DNA from: Halocynthiibacter namhaensis
GTDB taxonomy: Bacteria; Pseudomonadota; Alphaproteobacteria; Rhodobacterales; Rhodobacteraceae
Direction of reading: 5' to 3'
Length of the DNA: 64,000 nucleotides
Assembly (NCBI RefSeq): GCF_000812685.1
Contig: NZ_JWIF01000067.1
Coordinates: forward strand, 62,001 to 126,000
Part shown: one piece after another, positions 9,604 to 18,165 of the stretch
How positions within the stretch are numbered: the first letter of the stretch is position 1
Layout: each line of letters starts with the position of its first letter
The notes under the pieces: model-generated
The model's input: only the letters and a program-made list of their open reading frames with translations
Database searches by the model: none
Told to the model about the DNA's origin: nothing
Program-made: the position numbers and the translations under genes

Positions 9604-9977
9604 TACGCGCGAACATCCTTCTAACACAGAGATTGTCTCTGAATACAAACGACTCACTCATAAACACTGAACTCAATAAGGCCGTCCATTTGCTCTGGTT
9701 GTCAAAAAAAAATGGTTACTGATAAGTTACATCATGAATAATTGATGTTTTTCCTTTGATTTTGAGATATTTGTGCGTCGAAGTTCTTTTTCGAAGTTTT
9801 TGGCACAAGCATCGAAATGACACGATATTGTGATGTTTCGGTGGTACGAGATTTCCAGATGACGCAAGATTTGATCCGGTTTAGACGTTGACGCACGGTA
9901 GGTTCGGGTTGGGGAACAGCCACAATGCCATTGGTGTTCACTATGCCATTAACTTTACTAACCTGGGTTGAGACGAG
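9604..9977. other. Intergenic region between the 9247 gene and phoR
   Basis: About 370 bp between divergent genes, AT-rich around 9705-9790. It holds the repeated motif at 9711-9730 and an A-run at 9703-9712. I see no RNA gene or convincing coding frame. Confidence 0.5.
9711..9730. promoter_or_regulatory. Repeated intergenic motif, copy 2
   Basis: AATGGTTACTGATAAGTTAC matches the element at 7046-7065 at 17 of 20 bases. Like copy 1 it lies between two divergent genes, upstream of the minus-strand gene. It has TTAC-N7-TTAC spacing, a degenerate CtrA-like arrangement. Confidence 0.35.
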
Positions 9978-11048
9978 ATGTCTCAGAAGCGGACGGATAT
10001 TATGCAACGCCTTGATTTGAAAACATTTCTCAATGCCATCCATTTGCCTTTGGTCGCGATTGGAACGTCTGAACGGATCGAAGGTATGAACGACGCCGCA
10101 ATCGATTTGTTGGGGCATGACATTTTGGGGCGCCATTTTGTGATGGGACTGCGGCAACCTAAGCTGCTGGAAGCGATTGAGAAAGTTCTGTCACACCGCG
10201 AGAAAACCTTGTCAAACTTCGTTGGGCGCGAAGGGGATCAGGCCTTCACATGGGATGTTATTTGTTCGCCCCTGACGGTTCAGGGGGATTTCTTGGGGGT
10301 GCTTGTCAGCTTTACAGATGTCAGCGCGTTGGAAACAGCCAACCAGATGCGGCGCGATTTTGTTGCCAACGTCAGCCACGAATTGCGCACGCCGCTGACA
10401 GCGCTTTCGGGATTTATTGAAACTCTGCGGGGGGCTGCACGAGACGACGAAAAAGTGCGTGATCGTTTTTTGGGCATTATGGATAAAGAGGCGGGCCGCA
10501 TGAACCGTCTCGTGGGCGATTTATTATCTTTGTCGCGCGTCGAAGGCGATGAACGTATGCGTCCCACAGATGAGATCGACATTGTATCTGTGTTGCGTTC
10601 GGTATTGCAGACCTTGAAACCATTGGCGCAGGGGCAGGGGTGTGATGTGAAGCTTGTTCACGCTGATGACATTGGGCCTGTATTGGGTGATCGGGATCAG
10701 CTGCAACAGATCTTTACCAACTTGGTTGAGAATGCTTTGAAATATGGCGGCCGGGACAAAACTGTCACGGTTGAGATCGCCCGGATCGAACATGACCGAT
10801 CTTTGCGTTGTCCTAGTTTGGAAGTCCGTGTGTGTGATCAGGGCGAGGGGATTACGCCTGAACATATCCCGCGCTTGACGGAACGGTTCTATCGTGTGGA
10901 CAGCCACCGTTCCCGCGAGATGGGGGGGACGGGTCTTGGCCTCGCGATTGTAAAGCATATCGTCAGCCGCCATCGTGGGCGACTTCGGGTGGAAAGCACC
11001 CTTGGGCAAGGCAGTTGCTTTACGGTCGTTTTGCGTCAGGACGCTTAG
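9978..11048 (+). CDS. phoR: Phosphate regulon sensor histidine kinase PhoR
   Basis: Senses phosphate status through the Pst/PhoU complex and phosphorylates PhoB. The 356-residue protein has a PAS-like N-terminal part (residues ~15-115), an H-box NVSHELRTPLTAL with His134, an N-box NLVENALKYGG, and G-boxes (DQGEGI, GGTGLGLAIVKHI). I see no transmembrane helix at the N-terminus, unlike E. coli PhoR, so it appears soluble or peripherally attached. GAGACGAG precedes the ATG; an ATG at 10002 is a less likely alternative. Its position before pstS and in the same locus as phoU and phoB identifies it within the large kinase family. Confidence 0.9.
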   Translation: MSQKRTDIMQRLDLKTFLNAIHLPLVAIGTSERIEGMNDAAIDLLGHDILGRHFVMGLRQPKLLEAIEKVLSHREKTLSNFVGREGDQAFTWDVICSPLTVQGDFLGVLVSFTDVSALETANQMRRDFVANVSHELRTPLTALSGFIETLRGAARDDEKVRDRFLGIMDKEAGRMNRLVGDLLSLSRVEGDERMRPTDEIDIVSVLRSVLQTLKPLAQGQGCDVKLVHADDIGPVLGDRDQLQQIFTNLVENALKYGGRDKTVTVEIARIEHDRSLRCPSLEVRVCDQGEGITPEHIPRLTERFYRVDSHRSREMGGTGLGLAIVKHIVSRHRGRLRVESTLGQGSCFTVVLRQDA

Positions 11049-11170
11049 ACAATCACCACGGATTCGGATGATCTCTGAAAAAGGGACGTAAGGTGAATAT
11101 TGCCTTAATTTTTGGCCTGCACAGGCCAAATTCCATGAAAGCTGCGTGATTTTTCCGGGTTTCACGCGAC

Positions 11171-11188
11171 GTGTCATGAAACTGTTAC
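11171..11188 (+). promoter_or_regulatory. Pho box upstream of pstS
   Basis: GTGTCATGAAACTGTTAC matches the PhoB-binding consensus of two CTGTCAT-type 7-mers spaced by 4 bp at most positions. It sits about 90 bp upstream of the pstS ATG, as expected for a phosphate-starvation promoter. Confidence 0.7.
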
Positions 11189-11225
11189 GAAATCTACACA
11201 AAACCATTGTCTGTGATCAGTATTC

Positions 11226-11250
11226 ATCCCCTCGAGTTCCCTGAGGGGAT
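11226..11250 (+). other. Perfect hairpin in the pstS leader
   Basis: ATCCCCTC and GAGGGGAT form an 8-bp perfect stem with a 9-nt loop, ending 29 bp before the pstS ATG. There is no T-run, so it is more likely an mRNA-stabilising or regulatory leader structure than a terminator. Confidence 0.5.
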
Positions 11251-11279
11251 CCATCCATGTCATTTAGGAGTTGACCACT

Positions 11280-12326
11280 ATGACATTTTTGAAATTGACC
11301 GCTTCTGTGTTGGCCGTTGCGGCCGCTTCTTCCACCGCCGCGCATGCACGTGAGCAGATCCAAGTTGCCGGATCTTCTACCGTATTGCCTTACGCGGCCA
11401 TCGTTGCCGAAGCATTCGGCGAGAACTTTGATTTTCCAACACCTGTTGTTGAATCTGGCGGATCATCCGCAGGCCTGAAGAAATTCTGCGAAGGCGTTGG
11501 CGAAGGCACCATCGACGTGGCGAACGCGTCTCGTGCGATCAAAGACCGCGAAGTTGCAGCCTGTGCTGAAAACGGCGTGACAGACATTGTTGAAGTGCGC
11601 ATTGGCTATGATGGCATTGTGTTTGCCTCTGACATCGCTGGCAACAGCTTTGAGTTCCAGCCACGTGACTGGTACCTTGCCCTGTCTGAGCAGGTCGTCG
11701 TTGACGGTGAATTGGTTGCGAACCCCTATACCATGTGGAACGAAGTAAACCCTGACTTGCCAGAGCAAGAAATTCAGGCGTTTATCCCAGGCACGAAACA
11801 CGGTACACGCGAAGTCTTTGAAGACAAAGTGATTTTGGCGGGTTGTGAAGCGACAGGTGATTACGATACCTACCTCGCGGCTGCAGAAGGCGACACAGAT
11901 AAAGCACGCGGAAAAGCTGCAGAGAAAGCTTGTATTTCACTGCGCACAGACGGCCGCACCGTTGATATTGATGGCGATTACACCGAGACGCTGGCGCGCA
12001 TCATCTCGACGCCACACAGCATCGGTGTGTTTGGATTGGCCTTCTATGAGAACAACACATCCATCTTGCAAGTTGCCCCGATGGGCGGTGTCGTGCCTTC
12101 GACGGAAACCATTGCAACGGGCGAATACCCTGTGTCACGCCCACTGTATTTCTACATCAAAGGCGCGCATGTCGGCGTGATCCCAGGTCTGAAAGAATAC
12201 GCTGAATTCTTCGTGTCTGATGAAATCGCAGGTCCAGATGGCCCATTGGCTGAATATGGCCTCGTGTCTGACCCAGAGCTGGCCGATATCCAAGCTGCCG
12301 TTGCTGCAGCGGGTGTCAGCAATTAA
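11280..12326 (+). CDS. pstS: Periplasmic phosphate-binding protein PstS
   Basis: High-affinity phosphate receptor of the Pst ABC importer, 348 residues. A Sec signal peptide (MTFLKLTASVLAVAAASSTA ending in AHA) precedes the mature start REQIQVAGSSTVLPY; the phosphate-contacting motif SSTVLP and ESGGSSAGLKKFC are visible. The ATG at 11280 has AGGAG at the right distance; the frame also contains an in-frame TTG at 11271 with no better site. It is first in pstSCAB-phoU-phoB and lies behind a Pho box. Confidence 0.95.
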   Translation: MTFLKLTASVLAVAAASSTAAHAREQIQVAGSSTVLPYAAIVAEAFGENFDFPTPVVESGGSSAGLKKFCEGVGEGTIDVANASRAIKDREVAACAENGVTDIVEVRIGYDGIVFASDIAGNSFEFQPRDWYLALSEQVVVDGELVANPYTMWNEVNPDLPEQEIQAFIPGTKHGTREVFEDKVILAGCEATGDYDTYLAAAEGDTDKARGKAAEKACISLRTDGRTVDIDGDYTETLARIISTPHSIGVFGLAFYENNTSILQVAPMGGVVPSTETIATGEYPVSRPLYFYIKGAHVGVIPGLKEYAEFFVSDEIAGPDGPLAEYGLVSDPELADIQAAVAAAGVSN

Positions 12327-12351
12327 GCCTTTGGGCGCATAAAAAACACAG

Positions 12352-12377
12352 CTGATCCCCGATTGCGCGGGGGTCAG
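12352..12377 (+). terminator. Hairpin between pstS and pstC, probable attenuator
   Basis: CTGATCCCCG and CGGGGGTCAG pair over 10 bp (one T-G wobble) around a 6-nt loop, followed by TCTTCTT. The weak T-run suggests partial termination, giving more PstS than membrane components. Confidence 0.55.
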
Positions 12378-12409
12378 TCTTCTTCCACACCGGTTACTGG
12401 CTGCTACAC

Positions 12410-13891
12410 ATGCCTCTTCTCTGGATACTTATAATGGTTTTTGCCGTTGCGGCGATTGGCTTTTGGGCCGCACGCAATCGGGCGATGACCTCAGCGGATG
12501 GCGACAGCCGGGCGCTGCATTCCCTTCCTAATTATTATGGCACAAACGCAGCATTAAGCGCCATTGTGCCGTCCCTTGCGGTCCTTGCGCTTTGGCTGAT
12601 TATGCAGCCACTGTTGATCGAGACTTCAGTGTCAAAATTGATCCCGGACGCTGCAATTTCTGAGGATACAACACGGTCCTTGATGATGTCTGATGTACGT
12701 CGCATTGCCCATGGTCTTGATACGGCCATCGCCGAGGGGGGCATGACGCCGGATGAGGCCACGGGCCTGCGTTCTGAGTTGACAAACCTGCGTGAACGGC
12801 TTGCCAGTGTTGGTGTTGCGCTTGGGTCTGATGTCCAAGCTGAGGTCCTGTTTGCCGCGCAAAAATACCGCATGATGACACGCCGGGCGTCGCTTTACAT
12901 GATGTTCTCGGTGCTGACTTTGGCGATGATCGGTGCAGCATATGCTTGGTCCCGCAGCGATAAGGATTTCCGCGCGCGCAACATTGTTGAAAAAGCTGTG
13001 CTGGCGTTGCTGATTTCAGCTGCGTCGATCGCGATCCTGACGACGCTTGGTATTGTGATGTCGATGTTGTTTGAAACGTGGAATTTCTTCGGACAATACG
13101 AGGCGACAAGTTTCTTCTTTGGCATCAAATGGGCACCTGATTTCCGTGGGGATTCCGCGCTTGGTATTCTTCCACTGCTGTGGGGCACCTTATATATCTC
13201 ACTGATCGCTTTGGTTGTTGCTGTGCCAATCGGGTTGTTTGCCGCGATCTATATGTCTGAATATGCGGGGCCAGGACTGCGGGCTGTCGCCAAGCCGTTG
13301 ATCGAGATCCTCGCGGGTATTCCGACGATTGTATATGGGTTGTTTGCCTTGCTGACCGTAGGTCCGGCCTTGCGCGACTATTTTGCACAACCTCTTGGGT
13401 TCAGCGGCGGGGCGGATTCCGTGCTGACGGCGGGGCTTGTAATGGGCATCATGCTGATCCCCTTTGTAAGTTCATTGTCTGACGATATCATTAACGCCGT
13501 ACCACAATCTTTGCGCGATGGGTCTTTGGGCCTTGGGGCGACGAAATCTGAAACCATTCGCCAGGTCATTATACCCGCCGCTTTGCCTGGCATTGTGGGT
13601 GCGGTTCTGTTGGCCACATCACGTGCCATTGGCGAAACCATGATTGTGGTGATGGGGGCAGGTGCCGCCGCTGCACAGCTTGATAAAGGTCTGCTTGAGG
13701 CGATCAACCCGCTTGAGGCCATGACCACCGTGACCACACGTATCGTCAGTCAATTGACAGGTGATACTGATTTTGCAGCCCCGGAAACACTGGTGGCTTT
13801 CGCATTGGGGCTGACATTGTTTGTCATCACCCTGGGACTTAACGTGCTTGCGCTTTACATCGTGCGCAAATACCGGGAGCAATACGAATGA
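12410..13891 (+). CDS. pstC: Phosphate ABC transporter permease PstC
   Basis: Inner-membrane permease of the phosphate importer. At 493 residues it is longer than E. coli PstC (about 320) because of an N-terminal extension with extra membrane segments and a periplasmic loop (residues ~1-230), as in other alphaproteobacteria (DUF3708 type). The core BPD_transp_1 domain is visible with IPLIEILAGIPTIVYG-like and SLGLGATKSETIRQVIIPAA motifs, the EAA loop that contacts the ATPase. Its stop overlaps the pstA ATG by 4 bp. Confidence 0.93.
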   Translation: MPLLWILIMVFAVAAIGFWAARNRAMTSADGDSRALHSLPNYYGTNAALSAIVPSLAVLALWLIMQPLLIETSVSKLIPDAAISEDTTRSLMMSDVRRIAHGLDTAIAEGGMTPDEATGLRSELTNLRERLASVGVALGSDVQAEVLFAAQKYRMMTRRASLYMMFSVLTLAMIGAAYAWSRSDKDFRARNIVEKAVLALLISAASIAILTTLGIVMSMLFETWNFFGQYEATSFFFGIKWAPDFRGDSALGILPLLWGTLYISLIALVVAVPIGLFAAIYMSEYAGPGLRAVAKPLIEILAGIPTIVYGLFALLTVGPALRDYFAQPLGFSGGADSVLTAGLVMGIMLIPFVSSLSDDIINAVPQSLRDGSLGLGATKSETIRQVIIPAALPGIVGAVLLATSRAIGETMIVVMGAGAAAAQLDKGLLEAINPLEAMTTVTTRIVSQLTGDTDFAAPETLVAFALGLTLFVITLGLNVLALYIVRKYREQYE

Positions 13892-15219
13892 GTACCGAAA
13901 TCCAAGGCTCATCCCTTTTTGCGATCACGGATAATGTCCGTCGTCGTAATCTCGCTGAGAAACGCTTTCGGGCCTATGGTCTGTCTGCCATTGCCGTTGG
14001 CATCATCGCCCTTATTGTGCTGCTGTCATCGGTGCTTAGCAACGGATCCGGCGCCTTCATGCAGACCTATGTGACGTTGCAAGTGGAACTGCCTGCCGAC
14101 AAGCTGGACAAACAGGGCAACCGCAATGTGGAAGAGATGAAATCTGTCTCGACCTTCGGATATACGCCTTTGATCCGTGCGGCTGTTGTTGCGCGCGCTG
14201 ACCAACTTGGCTGGGGCATGCCCGATGGAATGACACCCAAAGATATGGGCGCGATCATCTCTAAAGAAGCGGCTGCGCAGCTGCGTCGCTTTGTGTTGGC
14301 AAACCCCGATGTGGTTGGTATGACCGTGACACTTGAGATGCTCGCGAATGGGCGTGTTGATGGGTATATGAAAGGTCGTGTAGATCGTGAAATTGCCGCG
14401 CTTGATGGTAATGTCAGCCCACAACAGCTTGATCTAGTTGACCTTCTTGTTGAGGGCGGTAATCTTGAGAAGCGCTTTAACTTTGCGTTCCTGACCTCAC
14501 CTGATGCCTCTGGTCAGCGCCCAGAAGCGGCCGGTCTTGGGGTGGCGATTTTAGGGTCGCTTTACATGATGATGATCGTTCTGGTGCTGGCCTTGCCCAT
14601 CGGTGTTGCGGCCTCCATCTATCTTGAAGAATTCGCGCCAACCAACAAATGGACCGATTTAATTGAAGTGAATATCTCAAACCTTGCAGCGGTTCCGTCG
14701 ATTGTGTTCGGGATCTTGGGCCTCGCGATTTTCATCAACTTCGGCGGCATGCCGCAATCGGCCCCCATCGTTGGTGGCTTGGTGTTGACGCTGATGACTT
14801 TGCCTACAATCATCATCGCGACGCGAGCCTCTTTGAAATCTGTCCCACCCAGCATCCGCGACGCGGCATTGGGGGTTGGGGCGTCGAAGATGCAATCAGT
14901 CTTCCACCATGTCCTGCCTTTGGCAGCCCCTGGCATCTTGACCGGCACGATTATTGGCCTGGCCCAAGCCTTGGGCGAAACCGCCCCTTTGCTTTTGATC
15001 GGCATGGTCGCCTTTGTGAAGGAATTTCCCGCAGCACCTCCTGAGGGGTTCTTTGATCCGGCCTCGGCCTTGCCTGTGCAGGTCTACAATTGGACACAAC
15101 GTGCGGATGCGGGCTTTGTGGAACGGGCCTCTGGTGCAATTATTGTTTTGTTGGTCTTCCTGATCATCATGAACGCCGTCGCCGTGATGCTGCGCCGCCG
15201 GTTCGAGCGTCGCTGGTAA
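13888..15219 (+). CDS. pstA: Phosphate ABC transporter permease PstA
   Basis: Second permease of the Pst system. The 443-residue length reflects an alphaproteobacterial N-terminal extension (DUF3333 type, residues ~10-220), followed by the conserved permease core with ISNLAAVPSIVFGILGLA and the EAA loop DAALGVGASKMQSVFHHVLP. It overlaps pstC by 4 bp (ATGA) and is 18 bp before pstB, consistent with a tightly coupled operon. Confidence 0.93.
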   Translation: MSTEIQGSSLFAITDNVRRRNLAEKRFRAYGLSAIAVGIIALIVLLSSVLSNGSGAFMQTYVTLQVELPADKLDKQGNRNVEEMKSVSTFGYTPLIRAAVVARADQLGWGMPDGMTPKDMGAIISKEAAAQLRRFVLANPDVVGMTVTLEMLANGRVDGYMKGRVDREIAALDGNVSPQQLDLVDLLVEGGNLEKRFNFAFLTSPDASGQRPEAAGLGVAILGSLYMMMIVLVLALPIGVAASIYLEEFAPTNKWTDLIEVNISNLAAVPSIVFGILGLAIFINFGGMPQSAPIVGGLVLTLMTLPTIIIATRASLKSVPPSIRDAALGVGASKMQSVFHHVLPLAAPGILTGTIIGLAQALGETAPLLLIGMVAFVKEFPAAPPEGFFDPASALPVQVYNWTQRADAGFVERASGAIIVLLVFLIIMNAVAVMLRRRFERRW

Positions 15220-15237
15220 AGGGCAGGAGCTGATATA

Positions 15238-16035
15238 ATGAATGATATGAGAATTGCAGAAAGGGCCACACACGTGAGCACGCGCAAAATTTCCGCCACC
15301 GGGGTTCAGGTCCATTATGGCGACACCCATGCGATCAAAGACGTGAACGTTGAGATCGAAGACAAAACCGTCACCGCCTTCATCGGCCCATCAGGGTGCG
15401 GCAAATCCACTTTCCTACGCTGTTTGAATCGGATGAACGACACGATCGACATTTGCCGGGTCAGTGGGCAAATCTTGCTGGATGGGGAAGACATTTACGA
15501 CCCTAAGGTGGATCCGGTGCAATTGCGCGCCAAAGTTGGCATGGTGTTCCAAAAACCCAACCCATTCCCTAAATCGATTTATGACAATGTGGCCTATGGT
15601 CCGCGCATTCATGGATTGGCGAAGAACAAGGCGGATCTTGATGATATCGTTGAGAAATCCTTGCGTCGTGCTGCGATCTGGGATGAAGTCAAAGACCGTC
15701 TGGATGCGCCTGGAACAGGTCTGTCCGGTGGCCAGCAACAACGTCTTTGCATTGCACGCGCTGTTGCAACACAACCCGAAGTTCTGCTGATGGACGAGCC
15801 ATGTTCAGCACTTGATCCGATCGCGACGGCACAGGTTGAAGAGCTGATTGATGACTTGCGGCAGAAATTCAGTGTCGTGATTGTGACGCATTCAATGCAG
15901 CAGGCCGCACGCGTGTCGCAAAAGACGGCGTTTTTCCATTTGGGAAACCTTGTCGAATTTGGTGAAACCGGGCAGATTTTCACTAATCCGATTGACCCAC
16001 GTACCGAATCTTATATCACCGGCCGGATCGGCTGA
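15238..16035 (+). CDS. pstB: Phosphate ABC transporter ATP-binding protein PstB
   Basis: ATPase of the phosphate importer, 265 residues. It has Walker [10 protein letters not shown], the PstB-typical [29 protein letters not shown], signature [14 protein letters not shown], and Walker [20 protein letters not shown] precedes the ATG at 15238; a GTG-type start further in (STRKISATG) would give the more usual length, so the first ~12 residues are less certain. It also relays phosphate status to PhoU/PhoR. Confidence 0.95.
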   Translation: MNDMRIAERATHVSTRKISATGVQVHYGDTHAIKDVNVEIEDKTVTAFIGPSGCGKSTFLRCLNRMNDTIDICRVSGQILLDGEDIYDPKVDPVQLRAKVGMVFQKPNPFPKSIYDNVAYGPRIHGLAKNKADLDDIVEKSLRRAAIWDEVKDRLDAPGTGLSGGQQQRLCIARAVATQPEVLLMDEPCSALDPIATAQVEELIDDLRQKFSVVIVTHSMQQAARVSQKTAFFHLGNLVEFGETGQIFTNPIDPRTESYITGRIG

Positions 16036-16057
16036 TCCCGACCTCAGAGGAAAAAAC

Positions 16058-16768
16058 ATGCAAGATCAACATATTGCTAGCGCTTTTGACCGCGACCTTG
16101 AAGGTATTCAGGCGCTGATTATGAAGATGGGCGGCCTCGTAGAGCTGGGCATTGCCGACAGTGCACGCGCGCTTGACACGAAAGACGTGGAATTGGCCGA
16201 TAAGGTGCGGGCGGCTGACAAAGCCATTGATGCGCTCGAAGAGGAAATCAACGAAGAAACCGCCCGTCTTCTGGCCTTGCGCGCGCCAATGGGAACGGAT
16301 CTGCGCACTGTGCTTTCGGTGATGAAAATCGCGGGAAACCTTGAACGCATCGGTGATTACGCTAAAAATCTGGCGAAACGAACCGCCGTTCTTGTTCACA
16401 TGCCAGAGATCGACGGTGCCAATGGTGCGATCCGCCGTATGGCCAAAGCGGTTGAGGCCATGCTGGAAGATGCGCTGGACGCGTATATTCAGCGTGACGT
16501 CGAAAAGGCCGCTGATGTGCGTGCACGTGACCATGACGTCGATCAAATGTACAACGCATTGTTTCGCGAGTTTCTGACATTCATGATGGAAGATCCGCGC
16601 AATATCACGGCCTGCATGCATTTGCATTTTATTGCCAAGAACATCGAACGCATGGGCGACCATGTAACGTCAGTGGCGGAACAGGTGATCTATCTTGTGA
16701 CGGGCGAATTGCCTGAGGATCCGCGCGATAAAGGCTCCTATATCATCTCAGATGTTGAAACAAAGTAA
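16058..16768 (+). CDS. phoU: Phosphate signalling protein PhoU
   Basis: Cytoplasmic negative regulator linking PstB to PhoR. The 236-residue protein starts MQDQHIASAFDRDLEGIQ at an ATG preceded by AGAGGAAA; the frame is open 108 bp further upstream inside pstB but that part is not family-like. Two PhoU three-helix repeats are visible, each with an acidic metal-binding segment (for example ERIGDYAKNLAKR and ERMGDHVTSVAEQV, matching E/DxxxD motifs). Located directly between pstB and phoB. Confidence 0.95.
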   Translation: MQDQHIASAFDRDLEGIQALIMKMGGLVELGIADSARALDTKDVELADKVRAADKAIDALEEEINEETARLLALRAPMGTDLRTVLSVMKIAGNLERIGDYAKNLAKRTAVLVHMPEIDGANGAIRRMAKAVEAMLEDALDAYIQRDVEKAADVRARDHDVDQMYNALFREFLTFMMEDPRNITACMHLHFIAKNIERMGDHVTSVAEQVIYLVTGELPEDPRDKGSYIISDVETK

Positions 16769-16780
16769 CGGAGACGAGCA

Positions 16781-17470
16781 ATGTCAGTTGGACAGCCCTC
16801 AGTACTTATTGTTGAAGACGAACCAGCACAGAGAGAAGTGCTTTCTTACAACTTTGAAGCCGAAGGCTTTAACGTGCGCAGCGCGGAAGACGGAGAAGAG
16901 GGGTTGCTGCTGATCTCAGAAGAAGCACCAGATCTGATCATGCTGGATTGGATGTTGCCTGGCGTGTCCGGGATCGAGATTTGCCGACGTCTAAAAGCAC
17001 GCGCGGAAACGCGCAACATACCGGTGATCATGTTGTCGGCCCGTTCCGAAGACGTCGACAAAGTTCGTGGACTTGAAACAGGGGCAGACGATTATGTGGT
17101 GAAACCATATTCCATCGCCGAACTGATGGCCCGTGTGCGCAACCAGTTGCGCCGTTCACGCCCTGCTTCCGTTGGGGAAAAGCTTTCCTTTGATGACATC
17201 ACATTGGATGCGGAAAGTCATAAAGTGTGGCGGGGGAATGAGCCGGTGAAACTTGGCCCAACCGAATATCGCCTGCTGAGCACATTTATGGAAAAGCCAG
17301 GTCGGGTGTGGTCACGTGAACAGCTTTTGGACCGGGTGTGGGGGCGCGATATCTATGTGGATACGCGTACCGTTGACGTGCACATCGGACGCCTGCGCAA
17401 GGCATTGATGAAGGCGGGTGGCGATGATCCTTTGCGCACTGTACGTGGTGCTGGATACGCGTTGGGCTGA
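16781..17470 (+). CDS. phoB: Phosphate regulon response regulator PhoB
   Basis: OmpR-type DNA-binding response regulator, 229 residues. The receiver has the acidic pair E12/D13, the phospho-acceptor D56 in LIMLDWMLPG, and K in DDYVVKPY; the C-terminal winged helix carries VWSREQLLDRVWG and VDVHIGRLRKAL. It closes the phoR-pstSCAB-phoU-phoB cluster, 12 bp after phoU, and would bind the Pho box at 11171. The next gene ends only 10 bp away on the other strand. Confidence 0.95.
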   Translation: MSVGQPSVLIVEDEPAQREVLSYNFEAEGFNVRSAEDGEEGLLLISEEAPDLIMLDWMLPGVSGIEICRRLKARAETRNIPVIMLSARSEDVDKVRGLETGADDYVVKPYSIAELMARVRNQLRRSRPASVGEKLSFDDITLDAESHKVWRGNEPVKLGPTEYRLLSTFMEKPGRVWSREQLLDRVWGRDIYVDTRTVDVHIGRLRKALMKAGGDDPLRTVRGAGYALG

Positions 17471-17480
17471 TGATTGGAGC

Positions 17481-18152
17481 TTAATGGATGATGAGGTTGC
17501 TGTTGCCCCGTAGTCCTTTGTACAGGCTGGCGAAGATTATAGCCGCGCTGATTAAAAGCCAGATGACACCCCAGATGAGGACTGGCAATCCATATTCATC
17601 CGACAACATGCGTGCGTCTGACTGCAATTCAGGAAATTGGATTGTGTGATTCCAAAGGCTGCGCGGCACGCTGACCATGCTGGCCAAACCGATAATACGC
17701 AGGATTAAATCATTGACCCGAACCGGGGCAAACCACGCCAGAGCAATCAATGCAGCGCCGGTGCCGAGTGCAAAGAAGGTGGAGAAATCCGCGCTGACAT
17801 AAAGAAGGGCGATCATGACCATCAGCACCCCTATGACGCCTGTGATCCAACGATCAAGATCTGTGCGAACAGCCAAGACAAACAGAAACGCGCCTATCGC
17901 CAATGAGCCAAGATACCCGGCTTGCAAGATAAGAAAGCGACTGCCGCCACGTGAAAGGACTTCTCCGCTGATATTGGCACTGACCGTGAAATCCACCACA
18001 GATCCACCCGTTCCCCAGGTCATCAGGGCATGTGAGAATTCGTGAAAGAACACGACCAGAAGCTTTAACGGCACCATTTGCGGACCGTTCCAAAAGACCA
18101 TCACCAAGGCAAACAGCACGATTAACTGCCAATGATTTCGCAAAACCTGCAT
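17481..18152 (-). CDS. M50-type membrane metalloprotease-like protein
   Basis: Integral membrane protein of 223 residues with about six hydrophobic segments. HEFSH at residues 37-41, inside the second helix, is a zinc-binding HExxH motif with the acidic Glu, and the overall form matches the M50B-like family (site-2-protease relatives). Whether it cleaves membrane substrates is unknown; some M50B members have uncertain activity. AAGG precedes the ATG. It is the last of three closely spaced minus-strand genes (13 bp after the preceding stop), so it may belong with the fusion protein at 19156-22176. Confidence 0.75.
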   Translation of the reverse strand: MQVLRNHWQLIVLFALVMVFWNGPQMVPLKLLVVFFHEFSHALMTWGTGGSVVDFTVSANISGEVLSRGGSRFLILQAGYLGSLAIGAFLFVLAVRTDLDRWITGVIGVLMVMIALLYVSADFSTFFALGTGAALIALAWFAPVRVNDLILRIIGLASMVSVPRSLWNHTIQFPELQSDARMLSDEYGLPVLIWGVIWLLISAAIIFASLYKGLRGNSNLIIH

Positions 18153-18165
18153 GACGAACCTTTTG

